DNA of 50,967 nt from positions 1-50,967 of the forward strand of contig CAMZEC010000009.1 of NCBI GenBank assembly GCA_947305645.1, written 5' to 3'. Both the position numbers and the translations under genes were made by a program. This DNA is from an uncultured Bacteroidales bacterium (lineage in GTDB: Bacteria; Bacteroidota; Bacteroidia; Bacteroidales; UBA932). Under the pieces are notes generated by a model, which was not told the DNA's origin, did not search any database, and saw only the letters and a program-made list of their open reading frames with translations. Below are positions 31,044 through 40,130 of the stretch, piece after piece (the stretch's first letter is position 1; each line of letters opens with the position of its first letter).

Positions 31044-32288
31044 TTATTGTATAACGGATTCCTTTCCGTAGAGGGCTTTCACGACGGCTTTTATCAGGGA
31101 CTTATTGCTGTCGTCGTAACGATATTCCCAGAACATGGCTCCCAGTTCTCCGCCTGCCTTTATGTATTCGCCTTTGGCGGTGACTGATTCAACGTCGTCG
31201 TAAGACAATACGTTGACTCCGGATCCATCCACGAGGTAAGGGACCTTGGAAGTGGCCTCCCATCTGCGGGTGACCGGGCGCGCCAGGGCTTTGCCGTGAT
31301 AGATGCCTTTTTCGAGAATAACTGCTATTTCGTAGAACTTTACGGAATAATCGAAAATCTTTTCAGCGTCGGAGGGGTTTTTCTTGGACTTGCCGTAGGT
31401 GGGGATGCCCATTACCTGGCGGTTCTTGGGTACGCCTCCATTAACGTGGGCCTCTATACTCTCGTCCCAGCTGCGGTGGTTGAACATGGCGCTCTTGTGC
31501 AGCGGGGAATTGTGCCCGTTGGGTGCGGCTCCCATGTCGTAAGTCATCACGTTCACGTAATCCAGATACTTCATGGCGGTCTTCCAGTCCACGTACTTGG
31601 CGCTGGAAGAAGATGCAAAGGAGATAATTTTGCCGCTGCCGATGCTGTCGCGCAACTCCTTGAGTACCAGGTTGAAGTTCTTGGTGTCGTTGGGGTCGCA
31701 GCCGGTCTCGTTGTCGGCGCTCTGGGTGGGGTACTCCCAGTCGATGTCTACGCCGTCCAGCTTGTAATTCCTGATGTGCTCGTTTACGGAATGGCAGAAC
31801 TCGGTGCGCTTCTTGGGGTCCCTGGCCATCATGGAGAAACCGTCGGCATGGCCGCCCCAGCCGCCTATCATCAGCATCACCTTCAGCCTGGGGTTCTTAT
31901 CCTTAAGGGCAACCACCTTGCTGATGGGGGCCTTCTTCGACTCCGTAATCACTATGCCGCCGTCGCCGGTCGTGGGGTTCTTGAACCGGCCGTGGGCATA
32001 GTTGATGTGGGTCAAGATGGTCGGGTCGGGGATTTCCTCGTTGTACTCCGTAAAGTAGGTCAGCACTATCGGAGTCTGGCCTATGTCAGTGCAGAGGGTG
32101 CCCGGGGTCTCGGTGCCGCCTCCATTGTCTCCGGTGTTTCCGTTTTCTCCGTTATCACCGGTATTCTCGTTGTTTCCGGATGGGGTGGGTGGCCCGGGAA
32201 CGTCTATGTTATTATTTTTAGGATCGCATGCGCACGCGCATACGGTAAGCGCGGCCGCGCAAAACAACATGCTTAATTTCTTTATCAT
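31044..32288 (-). CDS. GH18 glycoside hydrolase lipoprotein, diverged from the other three
   Basis: The 414-residue protein has the lipobox VCACAC and a linker rich in Gly, Asn and Thr (NENTGDNGENGNTGDNGG). The GH18 barrel has TPIVLTYFTEY, LTHINYAHGRFKNP, LMIGGWGGHADGF, LDGVDIDWEYP (catalytic Glu intact), VNVMTYDMG and AMFWEYRYDDSNKSL. It differs from the trio at 11072-16471 (DIDWEYPTQSADN against DLDWEYPTYAAKT, no YYNGAD insert), so it is probably the older family member of this locus with its own product range. It overlaps the GH20 stop by 4 bases (ATGA) and precedes SusC. Confidence 0.93.
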   Translation of the reverse strand: MIKKLSMLFCAAALTVCACACDPKNNNIDVPGPPTPSGNNENTGDNGENGNTGDNGGGTETPGTLCTDIGQTPIVLTYFTEYNEEIPDPTILTHINYAHGRFKNPTTGDGGIVITESKKAPISKVVALKDKNPRLKVMLMIGGWGGHADGFSMMARDPKKRTEFCHSVNEHIRNYKLDGVDIDWEYPTQSADNETGCDPNDTKNFNLVLKELRDSIGSGKIISFASSSSAKYVDWKTAMKYLDYVNVMTYDMGAAPNGHNSPLHKSAMFNHRSWDESIEAHVNGGVPKNRQVMGIPTYGKSKKNPSDAEKIFDYSVKFYEIAVILEKGIYHGKALARPVTRRWEATSKVPYLVDGSGVNVLSYDDVESVTAKGEYIKAGGELGAMFWEYRYDDSNKSLIKAVVKALYGKESVIQ

Positions 32289-34429
32289 AGTTCAACGGGT
32301 CTTAAAGTGTGCCACTCCGGGTCACCGGGACGGAGTACGCTCACGTCGGTTTTGTTTCTGAGGTCGTTCCAGCCGCCTATCACGTTGAAGATGAAGACAG
32401 CCTTCACTTTATGCACGCCGGCCTCCAGCACCAGCTCTTTGTCGTGGCGGGAGTAGCGCTTCACGGGCTCGCGGGAGTTGTCGATTATGAGCTTGCCGTC
32501 GATGTAAACCGCATCGGTGTCGGAAGAGAAACGGTAGACTCCGGTCTTGCGTACGCTGAAGCAGCATTCGGCCTCGGCGGCGTAGAAGCGGGTGGAGTCG
32601 GGAAGGTTGCGGTCGTAGGGCTCCAGGGTCACGAGGTCGCGCAGGCGCTCCATGCTGCCGATGTCCCTCCACTCGCGGTCCTTCAGGCCGTCGATGTTAA
32701 GGAACTTGCCGTCGGTGCGGCGTGCCCTGATGCCGCTGAATACCTCTTCTTCCGGAATTGCCGGCATGGGTGCCATCTTGATCACGTTGATGGTGCGGAC
32801 GGTGCTCAGGCGGCCGTAGGAAGTTACGGAAGCGGTCTTCAGGACTGCAGTCTCCGTGAATTCGAGCGGTTTTACGTACTCGGCAGAAGCTGCCGTGGGC
32901 TCGCTGCCGTCGAGGGTGTAGACTATCTTCTCCGGGCGGGTGGTTTTTAGCTCGACGGAGGCCTTGTCCATGAAGGCAAGGTTGTCGCAGGAGCTGCCGG
33001 GCTGCTCGGGGATGGGTACATGGTAGTTCACTCCGCGCTCGTCAAGCTTGCGGCAGGCGATGTCTACGCGGCGGTTGAAACTCTCCCAGTCTTTGCGGTG
33101 GAGAGGCGTCCATGCAATCTCGGCAAGGGCGAATGCCCGCGGGAAGAGCATATAGTCGCGCCGGCTGTCGTCGTAGATGTATTCGGACCAGGTGTTGCAC
33201 TGCACGCCCTTCACGTGGTGCCCCTGGCCGTTTTTCTTCAGCTCGGCGGGGACGGGGTCGTAGGAGTACACCTTCTGCAGCGTGGTGTATTTGCCGATGG
33301 TCGCCGGTTCCACTTTAGGGTCGCCTTGGAAGTGGTCGAAGTACATGCCGTCCGTGCCTGGGGTCATTATTACGTCGTGCCCTTCGCTGGCGGCTTTTAT
33401 GCCTCCTTCCTCACCGCGCCAGCTCATTACGGTGGCGCCGGGGGTCAGGCCTCCCTCGAGAATTTCGTCCCAGCCGATAAGCTTGCGGCCGTACTTGGCC
33501 AGTATGCCTTCCATGCGGCCGACGGCATAGCTCTGCAGTTTCTCCACGGCGGTGCCGTTTTCATCGGACACCAGCCCGAGCTCCTCTATGCGTGCCTGGC
33601 AGAGGGGGCATTTCTCCCAGCGGGCCTTGCGGCACTCGTCGCCGCCGATATGGATGTATTCGCTGGGGAAGAGCTCCACCACCTCGGCGATCACGTCGTC
33701 CAGGAATTCGAAGGTGGATTCCTTGCCGGGGCAGAGGGAGATGTCGGGGGTGCCCCAGGTGTAGAAGTTTTTCACCTGCTCGCCCGTGCAGCTGAGCCAC
33801 GGGTACGCGCGTATGGCGGAAATGGCGTGGCCGGGCATCTCTATTTCCGGAACCACGGTCACGAAGCGCTCGGCTGCGTAGGCAACCACCTCGCGTATCT
33901 CGTCCTGGGTGTAGTAGCCGCCGTAAACGCTGCCGTCGAACTCGGTGCGCCATGCTCCTACCTCGGTGAGCTTGGGATATTTCTTGATTTCTATGCGCCA
34001 GCCCTGGTCGTCCGTCAGGTGCCAGTGCATCCGGTTTATCTTGTACTGTGACAGTATGTCTATTTCCTTCTTGACCTCCTCTACCGGCAGGAAGTGGCGG
34101 CAGGGGTCGATGTGGAAGCCGCGGTAAGCGAACCTCGGATAGTCGACTATCTTCACGCAGGGTACCGTTCCGTCCGGCTGGATGAGCTGGCTCAGGGTCT
34201 GCTTTGCGTAGAAAATGCCGGCTTCGTCGGAGGCTACGATGTCGATTCTCCTCTTGCCGACGGTAAGCGTGTAGCCCTCCGGAGCGATGCCGGAATCGGA
34301 TTGTACAGTGCAGTGGATGCGGTTCTTGCATCCCTTCATATTAAAACAGCCATCCTGAACCTGTACGGATACGGGTTCAGGAATTATGTTGATGATAGCT
34401 GTGGCTAGCAATGTCAGCAGTAGTTTCAT
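32285..34429 (-). CDS. GH20 beta-N-acetylhexosaminidase with C-terminal chitobiase-like and PA14-like domains
   Basis: The 714-residue protein starts with a short signal segment, then a GH20b domain (IPEPVSVQVQDG), then the GH20 barrel with GFHIDPCRHFLPVEEVKKEID, MHWHLTDDQGWRIEIKKYP, PEIEMPGHAISAIRAYPWLSC and the catalytic pair Asp264-Glu265 in HIGGDECRKARW; WDEILEGGL and MSWRGEEGG also match. Past about residue 530 come a chitobiase C-terminal-like region (VYTLDGSEPTAASAEYV) and a PA14-like module (FSVRKTGVYRFSSDTDAVYIDGK). GH20 enzymes take N-acetylhexosamine from the non-reducing end by substrate-assisted catalysis. It starts directly after the stop of the GH2-phosphatase gene and overlaps the GH18 gene by 4 bases. 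Confidence 0.95.
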   Translation of the reverse strand: MKLLLTLLATAIINIIPEPVSVQVQDGCFNMKGCKNRIHCTVQSDSGIAPEGYTLTVGKRRIDIVASDEAGIFYAKQTLSQLIQPDGTVPCVKIVDYPRFAYRGFHIDPCRHFLPVEEVKKEIDILSQYKINRMHWHLTDDQGWRIEIKKYPKLTEVGAWRTEFDGSVYGGYYTQDEIREVVAYAAERFVTVVPEIEMPGHAISAIRAYPWLSCTGEQVKNFYTWGTPDISLCPGKESTFEFLDDVIAEVVELFPSEYIHIGGDECRKARWEKCPLCQARIEELGLVSDENGTAVEKLQSYAVGRMEGILAKYGRKLIGWDEILEGGLTPGATVMSWRGEEGGIKAASEGHDVIMTPGTDGMYFDHFQGDPKVEPATIGKYTTLQKVYSYDPVPAELKKNGQGHHVKGVQCNTWSEYIYDDSRRDYMLFPRAFALAEIAWTPLHRKDWESFNRRVDIACRKLDERGVNYHVPIPEQPGSSCDNLAFMDKASVELKTTRPEKIVYTLDGSEPTAASAEYVKPLEFTETAVLKTASVTSYGRLSTVRTINVIKMAPMPAIPEEEVFSGIRARRTDGKFLNIDGLKDREWRDIGSMERLRDLVTLEPYDRNLPDSTRFYAAEAECCFSVRKTGVYRFSSDTDAVYIDGKLIIDNSREPVKRYSRHDKELVLEAGVHKVKAVFIFNVIGGWNDLRNKTDVSVLRPGDPEWHTLRPVEL

Positions 34430-37400
34430 CTATTTAATATATTTACGTACAATTTGGCCGATTTCGGCGTTCTCATGTATCCCGGCGAATTCCTCTGCGT
34501 GAGGGCCATAGGCGTATACAGGCACCAGGATTCCGTTGTGGCCCTTGGTGGAGAAGTTAACCTGGACCAGATGTTTCTCTAGGTCTCCCTTAAGCAGTGT
34601 GAGGCCTCCGCAGGCATGGTCGGCCGTCACTACCACCAGGGTCTGGCCGTCTTTTTCAGCCCACTTGAGAACCGCTCCTATGGTGCGGTCGAAGTCGAAC
34701 AACTCCTCGACCACGGGACCTATCTTGTTCCGGTGGCCGTAGTCGTCGATCTGGGAACCTTCTACCATGAGGAAGAAACCCTTGGGGTTGTCCAGCATCT
34801 CTATTGCCTTCATTGTGCACTCCTGAAGCACGGGGCCGCGTTCGGTGCACGGGGGCAGGTCCAGGGGACCGAAGAGGCCGAGGAACTTGTCTCCTTTGGC
34901 GCCGCGTACGTCTTCCAGCTTGTCCACGAAAGTGTATCCCTTTGCCTGCATCTCCTCCACGAGGTTGCGTCCGTCGGAGCGGTCTGTCCAGAACTGGAGG
35001 CCGCCGCCGGCTATGAAGTCCACGCCGGAGTCGATGTACTGGGCGGCGAGGCCTTCCTCGTCACGCACGCTTGGAGAATGGCCGCAGTAGTCTTCCGGCG
35101 TGGCGTCGTTGATACGGCACACCACGGCGACGCCGGTCTTCTTGCCCTTCTTCTGGGCGGTCTTGAGCACGGACTCGGCAGGGTTGCCGTCCTTGTCCAG
35201 GCCGATATAGTGATACCGGGTCTTCTCTCCTATGGCCAGGGCGGTGCCGCCGGCGCAGGAGTCGGTGATGAGGGCGTCATAAGCGTGGGTGCGGGAAGCG
35301 CCGAAGTAAGGCATCTGCTCCATGTTGAGCTTGCCTCCGTTGACCACCCAGCCGCAGCTTACCTGCTCGAAACCCATTCCGTCGCCTATCATGAAGATGA
35401 CGTTCTTGACTTTCTTGCCTTTGGGCTGATTGACACTCACCACGTCGTAGGTCTCATCCTTGGAGTACACGTCGTCGCGGCTGAAGTTGTAAACTGCAAA
35501 GACGGAACGGTCGCGGCGGAGCGAGTCGGGAGAGCTGACCATGGCGGCACTGGCGTTCCAGCCTTCCAGGGAAATGCTCACGGGGCCGTGTCCCTCGGGC
35601 ACGCGGCAGCGCACGGTGCGGCTCTCGCCGGGGCAGAGGGTGAAGAAGTTGTCGGACCACATGACTCCGGGAACGAGTTCGCCGTCGGTGGTCTTGGCCT
35701 TGAGGATGTTCTGGTATGCGATTACGTCGGACTCGTTGACGAGAGTTACCTTGAAGCCCTTGTCGGTCCTGACGCTGTGCATCTTGACGCTGGTGGCGGG
35801 CAGGGCGCTTACGAACGACAGGTCGGCGAACTTCTCTATCGGCAGGCCCCACCAGTCGGCCTTCTTCCAAACGTAGCTGTTGTAGTCTGCGGGGATGCAG
35901 TAGAAGTTGTCTGCCACTACGCTGCCGGATTCGTCGAAGGCCTTGAGAGAGATGAAACAGGGCCCCTGGATGTCTTCGAACACCTTACGGGGGCTGCGGC
36001 GGCGGAACTTGGCGAGTTTCTGTTCCTGGCGTATGAGTTTGCCCTGTGCGTCGTACACGTTCATGGCGGCAGTGCCCTCGAATCCGGAGACGGTCTCGTC
36101 GACGGTGTACACGCAGTGGTCTTTGAAATTGTAAACCAGCTGCACGGGGTTGCAGGCTTTCTTGGTGCCGTAGTACGCTGCGGTAGGGACCAGGTACCAG
36201 TCGTAAAGCTGCCAATAGAGCGAAGGCCATGCGGAGTTAAGCATCCACTGCACTATGCCGGTAGCATCCGGAACGTTGCAACGGAATGCCTCGTACATAC
36301 CGCGTGTTCCGTCGTAGTCTACCGCGTGTGCCTTGCGCATGAAGTCTTCTATGCCGGTGGGCGCTCCGTATTCTGAGGTAACGGTATTCATGATGAATGC
36401 CGTGTTGTTCATATGGGAGCTGGAGGTGGTGCAGTGATAGTCCCACATCTTGTCGAGCGGCCAGAGATGGTCTTCTCCCACCATGCGGCGTACAGATTCA
36501 AGCTGGGGGATGTTGGTGCCGATGCCGGTTTCGGTGTTGAAGCCGAAGGCGCCGCCGCGCTTGGTGTCTATGTACCAGTAGTCAGGACCTACGTATTCGT
36601 ACGGGCCGGCCATCTTCATTCCGGAGGGCCCTCCGTACTTGCTGGTCATTCCGCTGGCGGAGCATACATAAGGGCGGTACTCCAGTTTGTCGTACACTTT
36701 CATGTATTCCTTTTCGAGGCGCTCGTTGGGGATGCGGTCGCTGCCGGTAAGCCAGCAGATCACGGAAGGATGATTGCGCAGGCGCATAATCTGGTCGTGG
36801 AAATAGCGTACCGCAAGAGCTTCGGTTTCGGGTTCATGTATGCAGCCGACGCCTTTCTTTTCCTCGTATCCGCAGTAGTTTTCCCATTCCCACTGGCAGC
36901 TGAAGCCGGCCATGGCGAGCAAGCCCAGCTCGTCACAGAGGTCGTAGACGGTGTCGTCTTTGCCCCAGATATTCTCGAAGCGAATGCTGTTGAGGTTCAT
37001 GTCGCAAACGAACTCCACCTGGGTGCGTATGCTCTCGGGGGTGTCCTGCATGAAAATGTCGTCTGTCCAGCCGGCGGACTTGATGAGCACCTCGCGGCCG
37101 TTGAGGATGAAAAGACGGTGTCCGTGTTTGTCTACTATTCCCTTGATGTCCCTGAGGCCGAAGCGTGCCTTCCTGCTATGGGATACCTTGGTGTCGCCGG
37201 AAGGGATGTAAGACATCTGGAGGGTGTACATCTCCGGCTTGCCCATGTCGCGGCTCCACCAGATTCGGGGGTACCTGATCTGCTGGCGTATGCTTATCTC
37301 CCTGGTCTCGCCGGCGGCGAGGCTGACGTTCTCGCGGAATCCGCCGCCGTCGTATGCGCCCTGCAGCACGCCGCTGACGGGCTTGGCTGAACGGTTAACG

Positions 37401-38023
37401 AGGGTGGTCACCACGGTGATGGCCGCCTCCTTGAGGTTCTCCGGGTTCACTTCGGGCTTGACGAACACGTCCTGCACCTGCACATCGGGAGTGGAAATGA
37501 GTTCCACCTTACGCAGGATGCCCATGGTCTCGTCCACGGGACGGGGGTTCCAGTCCACATAACCGTGGTTGAGGCACTTTGCGGGAGCCTTGTACACGGT
37601 CACCTGCAGCTTGTTCTGCTTCTTCTTGCCGACGAGGGAGGTTACGTCGAATTCCCGTACGCAGAAGGGTCCCACGGTGGTGTCGGCGCTGGCTATCAGG
37701 GTGCCGTTGACCTTGATCTCCGCCGAATAGCCCAGGCTCTCGAATCTGAGCACGTGGTGCAGGCCCTTTGTGGCCTCGAAGGTGGTGGAGAACACCCACG
37801 GGCTGTCGAAGAGGCTCTTGTCTATGCTTTTGTACCGGTCTCCGTCAAGGACGTCGGGACCGAAAACACCGGCCTCGTTCAAGGCGCCGGCAACGGTGCA
37901 GGGCACCACTACGTCGTAGGAGCGCTTGTCTCCCTGGCGCTGCATTTTCCAGTTGCTGAGCTCTATTGCGTTTGCGCAGACGCTTGCGCAGAGGACGAAG
38001 AGGATAAAAACGAGTTTTTTCAT
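34430..38023 (-). CDS. Fusion: GH2 exo-beta-D-glucosaminidase-like enzyme and alkaline phosphatase
   Basis: The 1197-residue protein has a signal peptide (to ANA). Residues about 20-300 are GH2 sugar-binding and Ig-like domains; the barrel follows with WTDDIFMQDTPESIRTQVEF and GSDRIPNE (about Asp429) and GFNTETG (about Glu498), in the places of the acid and nucleophile of exo-glucosaminidases such as CsxA. After the GH2 C-terminal domains, residue 872 starts an alkaline phosphatase: MIGDGMG (Asp881), TDSCAGGTA (Ser922), NDATPED (Thr975), EGSQIDDYGH (Glu1088, Asp1093, His1097), TADHACGG (Asp1135, His1136) and KGHNG (His1162). All zinc and magnesium ligands of the family and the nucleophile serine are there, though the domain is short (about 326 residues against about 430). 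The protein could remove phosphate and then GlcN from an amino-sugar glycan; that pairing is inference. Confidence 0.88.
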   Translation of the reverse strand: MKKLVFILFVLCASVCANAIELSNWKMQRQGDKRSYDVVVPCTVAGALNEAGVFGPDVLDGDRYKSIDKSLFDSPWVFSTTFEATKGLHHVLRFESLGYSAEIKVNGTLIASADTTVGPFCVREFDVTSLVGKKKQNKLQVTVYKAPAKCLNHGYVDWNPRPVDETMGILRKVELISTPDVQVQDVFVKPEVNPENLKEAAITVVTTLVNRSAKPVSGVLQGAYDGGGFRENVSLAAGETREISIRQQIRYPRIWWSRDMGKPEMYTLQMSYIPSGDTKVSHSRKARFGLRDIKGIVDKHGHRLFILNGREVLIKSAGWTDDIFMQDTPESIRTQVEFVCDMNLNSIRFENIWGKDDTVYDLCDELGLLAMAGFSCQWEWENYCGYEEKKGVGCIHEPETEALAVRYFHDQIMRLRNHPSVICWLTGSDRIPNERLEKEYMKVYDKLEYRPYVCSASGMTSKYGGPSGMKMAGPYEYVGPDYWYIDTKRGGAFGFNTETGIGTNIPQLESVRRMVGEDHLWPLDKMWDYHCTTSSSHMNNTAFIMNTVTSEYGAPTGIEDFMRKAHAVDYDGTRGMYEAFRCNVPDATGIVQWMLNSAWPSLYWQLYDWYLVPTAAYYGTKKACNPVQLVYNFKDHCVYTVDETVSGFEGTAAMNVYDAQGKLIRQEQKLAKFRRRSPRKVFEDIQGPCFISLKAFDESGSVVADNFYCIPADYNSYVWKKADWWGLPIEKFADLSFVSALPATSVKMHSVRTDKGFKVTLVNESDVIAYQNILKAKTTDGELVPGVMWSDNFFTLCPGESRTVRCRVPEGHGPVSISLEGWNASAAMVSSPDSLRRDRSVFAVYNFSRDDVYSKDETYDVVSVNQPKGKKVKNVIFMIGDGMGFEQVSCGWVVNGGKLNMEQMPYFGASRTHAYDALITDSCAGGTALAIGEKTRYHYIGLDKDGNPAESVLKTAQKKGKKTGVAVVCRINDATPEDYCGHSPSVRDEEGLAAQYIDSGVDFIAGGGLQFWTDRSDGRNLVEEMQAKGYTFVDKLEDVRGAKGDKFLGLFGPLDLPPCTERGPVLQECTMKAIEMLDNPKGFFLMVEGSQIDDYGHRNKIGPVVEELFDFDRTIGAVLKWAEKDGQTLVVVTADHACGGLTLLKGDLEKHLVQVNFSTKGHNGILVPVYAYGPHAEEFAGIHENAEIGQIVRKYIK

Positions 38024-38033
38024 AGGATTTTGA

Positions 38034-38855
38034 CTATAAAAGTGAAGCTCCGAGGAGTGCTACATCATCCTGGGGCATTGCTACAATTTCCAGTTTATCC
38101 AGCGCATGGCCATAAGGATAGCGCTTGCGGAGCGTGCGCATCATGGCCTTCTCGAAATACTTGTATGTGTTTGCTATTCCGCCTCCGAACACTATGCAGC
38201 CCGGATCGTACGAGTACATCACCAGGGACAGCAGCTCTCCCAGATGCTTGCCGAATTCGTCGAAGAACGCAATCGCGTCGGAATCTCCGTTGTCGACCGC
38301 CTTGCAGGCCTCGCGGGGATTCCAGCCGCGGCTTCCGAAAAACTGTTTGGAGCAGAAAGACTCGAAATCCTTACCGTTGTAGGGTACGCTGCCGATTTCT
38401 CCGGCGCCGCAGTTGTCGCCGCACATCAGTTTGCCGCCGGCAACGATTCCTACTCCAGTACCTGTGCCGAGGGTGACTCCCACCACCACCTGATACTCTT
38501 TGTCGAGCCTTGCTGCAGCTCCAAGTGCGTAGCAGTTGGCGTCGTTGTTTACGTTCACCGGGACTCCGAAGCGCTTCTCCAACATGTCTTTGAGAGGAAC
38601 CTTCGTCCAGGATTTGATATTTGTTGCGTTGTACACGATGCCTCTGGCAACGTCCACAAGGGTAGGTACGCCAATGCCGATGCTGTCAACCTTTGGAGTG
38701 ATAATTTCCTCGATCTGCTCGATGAGGTAATCAATGGTTTCCTGAAGGCTTGCGTCTTTCTGGAAAGATGGCACTCGGTTAGACTTTACAATCTCAGTGC
38801 CCTCCACAAGGCCAAGACTGATGGTGGTGCCGCCGATGTCGATTCCTAGTAACAT
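38034..38855 (-). CDS. ROK-family sugar kinase (N-acetylglucosamine or glucose kinase type)
   Basis: The 273-residue protein starts at MLLGIDIGGTTISLG, with the family's phosphate-binding motif directly at the N-terminus; a longer reading from 38906 would lie over the promoter. It has VNVNNDANCYALGA, GVTLGTGTGVGIV (second phosphate loop) and GAGEIGSVPYNG, a ROK signature, and ends near the adenosine-binding motif (IVFGGGIANTY). The usual zinc motif CxCGxxGCxE is not evident; instead one sees FESFCSKQFF. ROK kinases of this kind phosphorylate GlcNAc or glucose in the cytoplasm. In this locus GlcNAc or GlcN is the likely sugar. It stands 10 bases upstream of the GH2-phosphatase gene and is the first gene after a promoter at 38888-38895. 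Confidence 0.9.
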   Translation of the reverse strand: MLLGIDIGGTTISLGLVEGTEIVKSNRVPSFQKDASLQETIDYLIEQIEEIITPKVDSIGIGVPTLVDVARGIVYNATNIKSWTKVPLKDMLEKRFGVPVNVNNDANCYALGAAARLDKEYQVVVGVTLGTGTGVGIVAGGKLMCGDNCGAGEIGSVPYNGKDFESFCSKQFFGSRGWNPREACKAVDNGDSDAIAFFDEFGKHLGELLSLVMYSYDPGCIVFGGGIANTYKYFEKAMMRTLRKRYPYGHALDKLEIVAMPQDDVALLGASLL

Positions 38856-38881
38856 GCTGAAAACTGGTTTATTGGTTATTC

Positions 38882-38899
38882 GTACTACAAATGTAGTAC
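38882..38899. promoter_or_regulatory. Palindrome overlapping the promoter of the kinase-led PUL operon
   Basis: GTACTACA-AA-TGTAGTAC has 8-bp perfect arms and 2 central bases. On the minus strand its centre reads TACATTTG (38888-38895), a -7 box match, so whatever binds the palindrome would compete with polymerase. The sequence TTG lies 24 bases further upstream, with a TACGCA-type stretch beside it that recalls promoters P1 and P2. Confidence 0.65.
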
Positions 38900-38933
38900 A
38901 AAGCATGCCCTGGGAAGTGCAATATTTGCGTAA

Positions 38934-40100
38934 TTATATACCCAATTTACGCAATTCTCGCATTCTGAACTCGGAGGGAGTGCACCCTTTTATGGCGAGG
39001 AAACGCCGTGAGATGCTCTTTGTGTCCGGCTCGTCGAGCCTGGCCGCAATGTTCGCTATCGATTCCTTGCTGGACAACAGAAGCTCTGCAAAGCGGTCCA
39101 TACGCATCTCGCTGATGTATTTGTAGATGGTCGTTCCGGTCACTTTCAGGAAGCGCTGCTCAAGCAGCCGGCGGGATAGCGGAACCTGCTGCAGAACGTC
39201 GTCCACGAGGATTTTTTTGTCGATATTGGCGCTTATGAACTGCAATGCGGTAAGAATTGCGGTGTCTTTGGTCGCGTATATGTTGGACGACATCCTGCTA
39301 ACTATGTTCATCGGGCGCAGAATAACGTCTTCGCCTTCGAAATCATGCTCCCGTACCATGCGCTCGGCGAGTTTTGCTGCTTCGTATCCGCCGCCCTCGA
39401 TGTCTATGTTGACGGACGACAGTGCGGGGTTGGACAGGTTGCACAGGATTTCGTCGTTGTCGACGCCTATTATCGCGGCCTCGGAAGGAATTCTTATGCC
39501 GAAGGAGTTGCACGCCTGAAGCAGAATGGCGCCCTGTGTGTCATCGCAGGCCATTATGGCTACGGGTTTAGGCAGGCTCTTCAACCACTCGGAAAGCATG
39601 GGCAGGTTATACGCCCAGAGGCTGTCTATCTGCTGCAGGTTGTAGTGGAAAAGCTTGTTTCCGTAGCCCGCCATCTCTATACGTTTGCGGAAGCCTTCCA
39701 TACGGGCATCCGACCAGCATACGTTGCTGTATCCGAAAAACGCAAAGTTCTGGAAACCACGTGCGAGGAAGCGCCGGGCAACCATGGCACCTGTGAGGTC
39801 GTAGTCGGCGGTGATGTTGGGGATGCCTTTGAACTGCACTATGTAATCCTGGGCCATGGCTACGATGCCCTCTTTCTTGAAGAGTTCAATGTCGTCGTCG
39901 GGTAAGAACTGGCCGATGACGACGTCAGCCTTCCAATGCTTGGCCCATGCGACTACGCCTTTGATTCCGACCTGCCTCTTATACGCCGGCGGCATGCGGC
40001 AAACGACCCACGGTTCGGTTTCTTCTGAGTATTGCAGGACGCCACGGAGCAGTCTGTACGCGAACTGCTCGGTAAAGTCTGTTATGAAGAGCAAGCGCAT
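38934..40100 (-). CDS. XylR-type regulator: periplasmic-binding-like sensor with AraC helix-turn-helix
   Basis: The 388-residue protein has a type 1 periplasmic-binding fold in residues 1-275 (LLFITDFTEQFAYRLLRGVLQYSE, ITADYDLTGAMVARRFLARGFQNFAFFG, ACDDTQGAILLQACNSFGIRIPSEAAIIGVDNDEIL), the layout of XylR and other sugar-sensing AraC members. The last 100 residues are an AraC HTH pair (VLQQVPLSRRLLEQRFLKVTG, SIANIAARLDEPDTKSISRRFLAIKGCTPSEFR). It lies immediately upstream of the kinase gene of the PUL on the same strand. It is the most likely activator of the locus in response to a sugar. Its own promoter P3 has the bipartite element also found at P1 and P2. Confidence 0.9.
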   Translation of the reverse strand: MRLLFITDFTEQFAYRLLRGVLQYSEETEPWVVCRMPPAYKRQVGIKGVVAWAKHWKADVVIGQFLPDDDIELFKKEGIVAMAQDYIVQFKGIPNITADYDLTGAMVARRFLARGFQNFAFFGYSNVCWSDARMEGFRKRIEMAGYGNKLFHYNLQQIDSLWAYNLPMLSEWLKSLPKPVAIMACDDTQGAILLQACNSFGIRIPSEAAIIGVDNDEILCNLSNPALSSVNIDIEGGGYEAAKLAERMVREHDFEGEDVILRPMNIVSRMSSNIYATKDTAILTALQFISANIDKKILVDDVLQQVPLSRRLLEQRFLKVTGTTIYKYISEMRMDRFAELLLSSKESIANIAARLDEPDTKSISRRFLAIKGCTPSEFRMRELRKLGI

Positions 40101-40130
40101 AATCTACAGGTATTAGTTACAGTGTCATTG

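Noticed and set aside
34616..36376. 586-codon frame on the plus strand across the fusion enzyme
   Set aside because: It is antisense to the alkaline phosphatase and GH2 motifs and has no signal, start context or domain of its own.
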